This document shows positions 58,355 to 64,000 of a stretch of DNA of 64,000 nt, piece by piece. Position 1 is the stretch's first letter; each line of letters starts with the position of its first letter. Source of the DNA: DASRZM01 sp035686365 (lineage in GTDB: Bacteria; Pseudomonadota; Gammaproteobacteria; Xanthomonadales; Xanthomonadaceae); NCBI GenBank assembly GCA_035686365.1, contig DASRZM010000049.1, forward strand, positions 13,295 through 77,294, written 5' to 3'. The position numbers and the translations under genes are program-made. The notes beneath the pieces were generated by a model that worked only from the letters and a program-made list of their open reading frames with translations, was not told the DNA's origin and did not search any database.

Positions 58355-60352
58355 ATGCCGACCCGCCGCGAGCTTGCCAACGCCATCCGCTTCCTCGCCG
58401 CCGATGCCGTCGAGGCGGCCCAGTCGGGGCATCCGGGCATGCCCATGGGCATGGCCGACATCGCCGAGGTGCTCTGGAACGACTTCCTCAAACACAACCC
58501 GGCCAATCCGCAATGGGTCGACCGCGACCGTTTCGTCCTGTCCAATGGTCACGGCTCCATGCTGCAGTACGCGCTGCTGCACCTGTCCGGCTACGAACTG
58601 CCGCTGGAGGAGCTGAAGAACTTCCGCCAGCTGCATTCGAAGACCGCCGGTCACCCCGAAGCCGCAGAGACGCCGGGCGTGGAGACCACCACCGGACCGC
58701 TCGGGCAGGGGCTGGCCAACGCCGTGGGCATGGCGCTGGCCGAACAGGTGCTGGCCGAGCGGTTCAACCGGCCCGAGTATGCCATCGTCGACCACTACAC
58801 CTGGGTCTTCGTCGGCGACGGCTGCCTGATGGAAGGCATCTCGCACGAGGCCTGTTCTCTGGCCGGAACGCTCGGGCTGGGCAAGCTGGTGGTGTTCTAC
58901 GACGACAACGGCATCTCGATCGATGGCCAGGTCCAGGGCTGGTTCACCGACGACACGCCGGCCCGTTTCGAAGCCTACGGCTGGCACGTGGTGCGCGCGG
59001 TCGACGGGCACGACCCCGGGGCCGTGACCGCGGCGATCCGGGCGGCGCAGTCCGAATCCGACCGGCCCTCGCTGATCTGCTGCCGCACGGTGATCGGATA
59101 CGGGGCGCCCAACAAGCAGGGCTCCGAATCCACGCACGGGGCGCCGCTGGGCAAGGACGAAGTCGCAGCGGCGCGCGAGCACCTGGGCTGGGCGCATGGT
59201 CCGTTCGAGATCCCCGAGGAGATCTACGGCGGATGGCGGGCGGTCAATGCCGGCAAGGTCCGCGAGGCGCAGTGGGAACAGCTGTTCGAGCGCTACGCGC
59301 GGACCTACCCGCAGCTGGCCGCGGAGTTCCTGCGGCGGATGCGCGGCGAGCTGCCGCTGGAGTTCGAGGAGGTGGCCGAGGAGCAGCTGCGGAATCTGCA
59401 GTCCCGGGGGCCGGATGTGGCCTCACGCAAGGCATCCCAGATGGCGCTGGATGCATTCGGCCCGGTGCTGCCGGAGCTGATCGGCGGCTCGGCCGACCTG
59501 GCGCATTCGAACCTGACCCTGTGGAAGGGTTCGAAGGATGTGCGCGGCAGCGGCAGGGACGGCAACTACGTGTACTACGGCGTGCGCGAGTTCGCGATGA
59601 GCGCGATCAGCAACGGCCTGGCCGTGCACGGCGGGCTGATTCCCTACGACGCCACCTTCCTGGTGTTCTCCGACTATGCGCGCAATGCCGTGCGCATGAG
59701 CGCGCTGATTCCCGCAGCCGCGATCCACGTGTACACGCACGACTCCATCGGTCTGGGCGAGGACGGCCCCACCCACCAGCCGGTGGAACATCTGGCCAGC
59801 CTGCGCTACATCCCCAACAACGAACTGTGGCGTCCCTGCGATGCGGTGGAGAGTGTTGCGGCGTGGCGGCGCGCGATCCAGCGCCGCGACGGGCCGGTGT
59901 GCCTGGTCTTCAGCCGCCAGACCCTGAAGCACCAGCCGCGCACCGGGGAGCAGCTGGCCGACATCGCGCGCGGCGGCTACGTGCTGCTGGATCCGGAGGA
60001 CGGGCGCTTCGAGGCGATCCTGATCGCGACCGGCTCGGAAGTCGAACTGGCGATGGAAGCCGCCCGCCGGCTGGGTGCCGAGGGCACGCCGGTGCGCGTG
60101 GTTTCGATGCCGTGCACCTCGATGTTCGATGCCCAGCCGGTCCATTGGCGCGAGGCCGTGCTGCCCTCCTGGTGCGCGCGCCGGGTGGCGATCGAGGCCG
60201 CCCATCCGGACTTCTGGTGGAAGTACGTGGGCCTGTCCGGCGCCGTGGTCGGCCTGGCGCGCTTCGGCGCCTCGGCGCCGGCCAAGGACCTGTTCGAGCA
60301 CTTCGGTTTCAGCGTCGGGCACGTTGTCGCCGCCGTGCGGGACCTGGGCTGA
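58355..60352 (+). CDS. tkt: Transketolase
   Basis: A 665-residue thiamine-diphosphate enzyme of the pentose phosphate pathway. The TPP motif GDGCLMEG...DDNGIS lies at about 155-185. The substrate signature is ANAIRFLAADAVEAAQSGHPGMPMGMAD. The cofactor Glu is in GVREFAMSAI, and THDSIGLGEDGPTHQPVEHL carries active-site His residues. The C-terminal domain ends RFGASAPAKDLFEHFGFS. The ATG at 58355 (MPTRRELANAIR) is chosen because the earlier ATG at 58313 adds a non-conserved stretch. It follows batD by 110 bases and seems a separate unit. Confidence 0.96.
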   Translation: MPTRRELANAIRFLAADAVEAAQSGHPGMPMGMADIAEVLWNDFLKHNPANPQWVDRDRFVLSNGHGSMLQYALLHLSGYELPLEELKNFRQLHSKTAGHPEAAETPGVETTTGPLGQGLANAVGMALAEQVLAERFNRPEYAIVDHYTWVFVGDGCLMEGISHEACSLAGTLGLGKLVVFYDDNGISIDGQVQGWFTDDTPARFEAYGWHVVRAVDGHDPGAVTAAIRAAQSESDRPSLICCRTVIGYGAPNKQGSESTHGAPLGKDEVAAAREHLGWAHGPFEIPEEIYGGWRAVNAGKVREAQWEQLFERYARTYPQLAAEFLRRMRGELPLEFEEVAEEQLRNLQSRGPDVASRKASQMALDAFGPVLPELIGGSADLAHSNLTLWKGSKDVRGSGRDGNYVYYGVREFAMSAISNGLAVHGGLIPYDATFLVFSDYARNAVRMSALIPAAAIHVYTHDSIGLGEDGPTHQPVEHLASLRYIPNNELWRPCDAVESVAAWRRAIQRRDGPVCLVFSRQTLKHQPRTGEQLADIARGGYVLLDPEDGRFEAILIATGSEVELAMEAARRLGAEGTPVRVVSMPCTSMFDAQPVHWREAVLPSWCARRVAIEAAHPDFWWKYVGLSGAVVGLARFGASAPAKDLFEHFGFSVGHVVAAVRDLG

Positions 60353-60361
60353 GGATCGATC

Positions 60362-60937
60362 GTGCAAGCACCGGCACCCACACCCAGTCAGGTCACGCAG
60401 ATCGGCGCCGGGCGTGTGGCCGTCTACGACGACCTGCTGGCGCCCGCGCACTGCGAACAGTTGTTCGGCGTACTTGGCAAGTCGGGCTTCACGCGCAGCG
60501 AGGTCGCACGACCCGAAACCGCGCAGTTCAGGCACTGGGCCACGGAAATTCCGTTGCAGGCGCTGCCGAAGATGCCGTTCTACGAGCCGACGCTGCAGGC
60601 CGTTTCCGGTTTCGATCCGCAACACCGGTACCGCGTCTATCGCAGTTACGTCAATGCCGCGTTCTACGGGGACATGCTCTTTTCCCACACCGATTGCCTG
60701 CCTGGTGCCGGTGAATTGACGGCGCTGTGGTACGTGTGCGCCCGATGGGATCCGGAATGGGGCGGCGAGACGCTGTTCTTCGATGGGGCGATGGACGCGC
60801 GCGCCGTGGTCAGTCCGCGGCCGGGCCGCCTGGTCGTGTTCGACGGCGAGCTGACCCACGTGGGTCGGCCGCCCAACCGGATCTGCACCGATCCGCGCTA
60901 CACGCTGGCGCTCAAGCTCGAGCGCATCGCCGGCTGA
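60362..60937 (+). CDS. 2-oxoglutarate/Fe(II)-dependent oxygenase (prolyl-4-hydroxylase-like)
   Basis: A 191-residue single-domain dioxygenase. The iron triad is His109-x-Asp111 (FSHTDC) and His166 (LTHVGRPP), with Arg179 (DPRYTLALK) as the likely 2-oxoglutarate anchor. WDPEWGGETLFFD is typical of the prolyl-hydroxylase branch. The substrate is unknown. GTG start 9 bases after the tkt stop with GAGG in between, so it is probably co-transcribed with tkt. It converges with the acetyl-CoA hydrolase gene. Confidence 0.88.
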   Translation: MQAPAPTPSQVTQIGAGRVAVYDDLLAPAHCEQLFGVLGKSGFTRSEVARPETAQFRHWATEIPLQALPKMPFYEPTLQAVSGFDPQHRYRVYRSYVNAAFYGDMLFSHTDCLPGAGELTALWYVCARWDPEWGGETLFFDGAMDARAVVSPRPGRLVVFDGELTHVGRPPNRICTDPRYTLALKLERIAG

Positions 60938-60939
60938 GT

Positions 60940-62886
60940 TCAGGCCCGGCGCAGGGCCAGGTGCAGCAGGCGCGCCTGCAGTCGTTCACGCAGGCCCCGG
61001 GGCGCCGCCAGTTGCATCCGCTCCATCGCCTCGGCATCGCGCGATCCCGAGGCCAGCAAGCCAGCGGCGATCGCACGCACCTTGCCGGGTCCCGAGGCGG
61101 TGTTGCGCCGCAGCCAGCCCAGCGCGCGGACCAGGCGCTGCTCGATGTCGGTGAAATCCGAGCCGAGCGGATAGTCCGGCAGGAGCCCGTCGGTACGGAA
61201 CGGCGCCAGGGTTTCGGCCAGTCTCGAAGCGGTATTGTCCGCCCAGCGCGCGGGCGGACCGAATCCGGGCGCGAGCTTGCGCGCGGCGCGCGCCTTGTCC
61301 AGCAGCCCGGGCTGGAAGCGCGCCTCTGCAATCGCCGTGGTGGCGATCACGCAGTCCTCGTCGCTGCGCCCGCGCAGATCGGCGATGCCGTACTGGGTGA
61401 TGGCGAGATCGCGCAGGTGGCGGGGGATGGTCAGGTTCGGATACGACCAGCGCACATTGGAGGTGGCCGCTGCGCCGTGGCCGTGGGTGGCGCGGAACAG
61501 CAGCGCCGAGCGCGCATCGGACAGTGCGTGCGCCATCGCCACGAAGTTGTACTGGCCGCCCACGCCCGAGACGACCCGTCCATCCTCGAGCGTGTCCGAG
61601 GCGGCCGCGCCCAGCGCGGTCACCAGCATGCAGGTGTTGAAGAAGCGCGCATCCACACGCTGCAGCCTCTCCAGCGTCTCCTGGCCGCCGTAGAGCTCGT
61701 TGATGTGCGATACGCGCGTCATGGCGATGCGCCGCCGCCCCTCCTCCGGCAGTTCGCGCAGCCAGCGGTAGAAATCCCGCGAGCCCAGGAAAAACGCGCC
61801 GTGCAGGAACTGGCCCTCCTGTTGCAGTCGCCTGAGGTCGGCCTCTCCCGCGTGCCCGCCGCGCAACCGGCGCATCAGGTCCACATCCTCGACCACCAGC
61901 CGCCGCACCACGCCGGCCTCGACCAGGTGCATGAAGCCGTCCATGATCATCTCGCTGGCGCCGAAGAGCCCGTGCTGGAACGGGCCCAGCCCGCCGCAGG
62001 CGCGCACCAGCGGCGAGCTTGCCGCGTCCGGCCAAAGGGCAGCGACGATCCGCCGGTACTCGTCATTGCGGGTGTGGCGCAGCACCAGCGCATGGGTCAA
62101 GGCATCGGAGAGCGCGCCGATCCCGATCTGCAGCGAGCCGCCGTCGCGTACCAGCGTGCTGGCGTACAGGCCGATCGCGTGATCGGCGTCGGCCACCGGC
62201 TCGCGGACCAGGCCGAACAGGGCAGGTGCCGGTCCGTCCGGTTCGACCACCAGGTCGAAGAACTCGCGCGGCACTTCCGCGGTGCCACCCATGTAGGGCA
62301 GCTGCGGATGCACCTCGGCGATCAGCATGGGCCGGTCCAGGCCGCGCCGTGCGATCTCGTCGAGCAGGTCCAGGGTGACGTCCGGGTTGCAGCTCAGGCT
62401 CAGGTGGCGGCCGTCGGCACCGGCCGCGACCAAATGCACGATCACGTTGATGCCGCGCCCGGCGACCGCCTGCGCCACGTGGGTGTAGTTCAGGCTGGTG
62501 TAGTGTCGCTGCGCCGAGCTCGACCCGAGCAGGGCGCCGGACTGCAGGTAGAACTCCTCGACCGTGATGTTCGGCGGCAGCGCGTCGTTGCGCTGGGCGA
62601 TCGCGTAGTCGAGCACCGGATAGCCGGAACCGAGATGACGATCCAGGAAGGGCGCGAGGAAACGCCGCTCGAGCCCGGGGGCGGGCGAGGGCGGAGTCAG
62701 CGACAGCGCAGTCAGGAGGGTCAGCGGCCGCGAACCGTCCTGCTCGGCGATCCGGTAGATCGCATTGAGCAGGCGGTTGGGCTTGCCCAGCCCCAGTGGC
62801 GCGGCCAGCACCAGGGGACCGCTCGTGCGCGCGAACACTTCCCGTGCGGCGTCGTCGATCCGGGTCAGCGTCGTGGATTCGCGCAT
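60940..62886 (-). CDS. Acetyl-CoA hydrolase/transferase family protein
   Basis: A 648-residue protein of the acetyl-CoA hydrolase/CoA-transferase superfamily. The N-terminal half carries LVLAAPLGLGKPNRLLNAIYR and NPDVTLDLLDEIARRG. The C-terminal half carries DGGSLQIGIGALSDAL (the conserved substrate loop) and GLFGASEMIMDGFMHLVEAGVV, then YNFVAMAHALSDARSALLFRATHG. ASEMIMDG holds a candidate catalytic Glu. It is larger than the classic 500-residue enzymes. Whether it hydrolyses acetyl-CoA or moves CoA to another acid is undecided. The ATG at 62886 has a GGAG site; an ATG at 62916 has none. Confidence 0.85.
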   Translation of the reverse strand: MRESTTLTRIDDAAREVFARTSGPLVLAAPLGLGKPNRLLNAIYRIAEQDGSRPLTLLTALSLTPPSPAPGLERRFLAPFLDRHLGSGYPVLDYAIAQRNDALPPNITVEEFYLQSGALLGSSSAQRHYTSLNYTHVAQAVAGRGINVIVHLVAAGADGRHLSLSCNPDVTLDLLDEIARRGLDRPMLIAEVHPQLPYMGGTAEVPREFFDLVVEPDGPAPALFGLVREPVADADHAIGLYASTLVRDGGSLQIGIGALSDALTHALVLRHTRNDEYRRIVAALWPDAASSPLVRACGGLGPFQHGLFGASEMIMDGFMHLVEAGVVRRLVVEDVDLMRRLRGGHAGEADLRRLQQEGQFLHGAFFLGSRDFYRWLRELPEEGRRRIAMTRVSHINELYGGQETLERLQRVDARFFNTCMLVTALGAAASDTLEDGRVVSGVGGQYNFVAMAHALSDARSALLFRATHGHGAAATSNVRWSYPNLTIPRHLRDLAITQYGIADLRGRSDEDCVIATTAIAEARFQPGLLDKARAARKLAPGFGPPARWADNTASRLAETLAPFRTDGLLPDYPLGSDFTDIEQRLVRALGWLRRNTASGPGKVRAIAAGLLASGSRDAEAMERMQLAAPRGLRERLQARLLHLALRRA

Positions 62887-62949
62887 GCGGGGCTCCGGCG
62901 GGATCGTCGCGGCCATTGTGCACGCGTGCGGGCCGGCGGAGCTTCCTCA

Positions 62950-63102
62950 GGAAAGGTCTGAGCAAGTCCATCCTGGACTTGATCAGACACGCCGGGCCCG
63001 GCACATGTCCGGACTCGGCTCCGCCGGATCAAGCACTTGCGTGCTTGATCCGCGAGCGCGCCATCCATGGCGCGCGAACCTCTGAACGTGTTCAGAGGTT
63101 CC
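62950..63102 (+). mobile_element. Five-hairpin MITE (copy E), ending at a stop codon
   Basis: A 153-bp element starting GGAAAGGTCTGAGC and ending TTCAGAGGTTCC. TCA (62947-62949 and 63103-63105) flanks it on both sides, a 3-bp match; the right TCA is the complement of the TGA stop of the metallo-hydrolase gene. All five hairpins are present, with the first stem 15 bp long around a TCC loop and one mismatch. It separates two minus-strand genes. Confidence 0.82.
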
Positions 63103-63963
63103 TCAGAGCCGGTCCAGCGGCAGCTTCAGGTAGCGCACGCCGTTGTCCTCCGGCGGCGGCAGTGCACCGGCGCGCAGGTTGACCTGCAAGGAGGGCAGCA
63201 TCAGCGTGGGCATCGGCAGGGTCGCGTCGCGGGCGGTGCGCAGGGCAACGTACTCGTCCTCGCCGACGCCGTCGCGCACATGGATGTTGTCGCTGCGCTG
63301 CTCGGCTACGCTGGTCTGGCAGCGCCGCGCGCGATCCTGCGGCGGATAGTCGTGGCATACGAACATGCGGGTGTCTCCGGGCAGCTCCAGCAGCCTGCGG
63401 ACCGAACGGTACAGCGTGGCCGCATCGCCGCCGGGGAAGTCACAGCGGGCGGTTCCCACGTCCGGCATGAACAGCGTATCGCCGACGAACAGGGCATCGC
63501 CGACCAGGTAGCTGACGCTGTCGGGGGTGTGCCCCGGGGTGGCGACGACCTGGACCTGCAGTCCGCCGATCAGGAAGCGCTCGCCGTCTGCGTACAGGTG
63601 GTCGAACTGCGAACCGTCCCTCGGGACCTCGTCGCCGAAGTTGAACACCGGGCCGAACGCCGAGATCACCGCGCCGATGCCCCGGCCGATGGCGATCCGT
63701 CCGCCGACCTGGTCCCGCAGCCAGCGCGCCGCGGTCAGGTGGTCGGCGTGGGCGTGCGTTTCCAGGATCCACTCCACCACGAGACCCCGCTGCCCGGCGA
63801 CGTCGGCGATCCGCTGTGCCGATGCGGTCCCGGTGCGGCCCGACTTCGGGTCGAAGTCGAGCACCGGGTCGATCACGGCTGCGCACTGCGAGCGCGGGTC
63901 GACCACCAGGTAGGTCCAGGTGGCGGTGGCCTCGTCGAAGAACGGCAGGACTTCCGGGTTCAT
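63103..63963 (-). CDS. MBL-fold metallo-hydrolase, persulfide-dioxygenase-like
   Basis: A 286-residue metallo-beta-lactamase-fold protein with the metal motif His70-x-His72-x-Asp74-His75 (THAHADH). Further ligands are in VATPGHTPDSV, FVGDTLFMPDVGTARCDFPGG and VCHDYPP. The DVGTARCDFPGG segment is typical of ETHE1/Blh-type persulfide dioxygenases, which oxidise glutathione persulfide, so a role in sulfide detoxification is likely. A GGAAGGCGGA sequence precedes the ATG. The stop codon abuts MITE copy E. Confidence 0.88.
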   Translation of the reverse strand: MNPEVLPFFDEATATWTYLVVDPRSQCAAVIDPVLDFDPKSGRTGTASAQRIADVAGQRGLVVEWILETHAHADHLTAARWLRDQVGGRIAIGRGIGAVISAFGPVFNFGDEVPRDGSQFDHLYADGERFLIGGLQVQVVATPGHTPDSVSYLVGDALFVGDTLFMPDVGTARCDFPGGDAATLYRSVRRLLELPGDTRMFVCHDYPPQDRARRCQTSVAEQRSDNIHVRDGVGEDEYVALRTARDATLPMPTLMLPSLQVNLRAGALPPPEDNGVRYLKLPLDRL

Positions 63964-64000
63964 TCCGCCTTCCGGATGCTGCGACTCAGGTGCGTTGCGG

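Overview
This window is a very GC-rich bacterial chromosome segment. Codon third positions are almost always G or C, and GTG starts are frequent. The gene content points to a gammaproteobacterium of the order Lysobacterales (Xanthomonadales). It carries a Clp-type CRP homologue next to speD and trpC, coq7 beside rplM-rpsI, a zapA-6S RNA-5-FTHF cyclo-ligase block, a rph/yicC-gmk-rpoZ-spoT-recG block, and a mrcA/pilMNOPQ divergon. These are chromosomal core neighbourhoods. There is no prophage, plasmid backbone, CRISPR array or rRNA. The genus cannot be fixed from sequence alone.

Layout. 1-8750: 3' end of trpC, a GNAT acetyltransferase plus clp operon (minus), speD, coq7 with a two-[4Fe-4S] oxidoreductase subunit (minus), rplM-rpsI, tRNA-Gln(CTG), a double-cNMP-domain/rhodanese protein, rpiA and an EVE-domain protein. 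8748-19010: 5-FTHF cyclo-ligase, 6S RNA, zapA and a zapB-like gene, then a 1534-residue periplasmic-propeller/PAS/GGDEF/EAL sensor, ygfB, pepP and pepQ. 19103-28300: a CHASE-like/PAS/GGDEF/EAL protein, a DUF1631-PilZ-ApbE operon, a TonB-dependent B12 receptor with a cobalamin riboswitch, and a small CPXCG protein. 28361-39700: hemW-rdgB-rph (minus), then yicC-gmk-rpoZ-spoT-ridA-recG, a nucleoside hydrolase and L31 type B. 39984-51039: gltA, an unknown gene, PBP1a, pilMNOPQ and a cNMP-EAL protein. 51407-58244: a six-gene MoxR/DUF58/Bat operon. 58355-64000: transketolase, a 2OG-Fe(II) oxygenase, an acetyl-CoA hydrolase/transferase and a persulfide-dioxygenase-like metallo-hydrolase.

How the genes work together. 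Second-messenger signalling is prominent. Clp (a c-di-GMP-responsive regulator in Xanthomonas), two GGDEF-EAL proteins, one cNMP-EAL protein, a canonical PilZ protein and the type IV pilus alignment/secretin operon all lie within about 50 kb. Housekeeping functions include translation (L13, S9, L31, tRNA-Gln), nucleotide quality control (rdgB, rph, gmk), the stringent response (spoT with rpoZ) and recombination (recG). Central metabolism is represented by rpiA, tkt, gltA and the acetyl-CoA hydrolase.

The most unusual content is non-coding. A family of 152-153 bp elements (four full copies, one truncated) consists of five consecutive hairpins. Two subtypes have different stems and ends but share loop cores. 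Two full copies have exact 4-bp direct flanks (CTAG or CTAA) of the IS5-type YTAR form, and the truncated copy keeps CTAG on its surviving side. Three copies sit directly on the stop codon of a gene, and one lies between the cobalamin riboswitch and btuB. A second group, REP-like palindromes and a duplicated block of about 252 bp, fills the gaps at 2.5, 17.4 and 35.2 kb, and one REP supplies the trpC stop codon.
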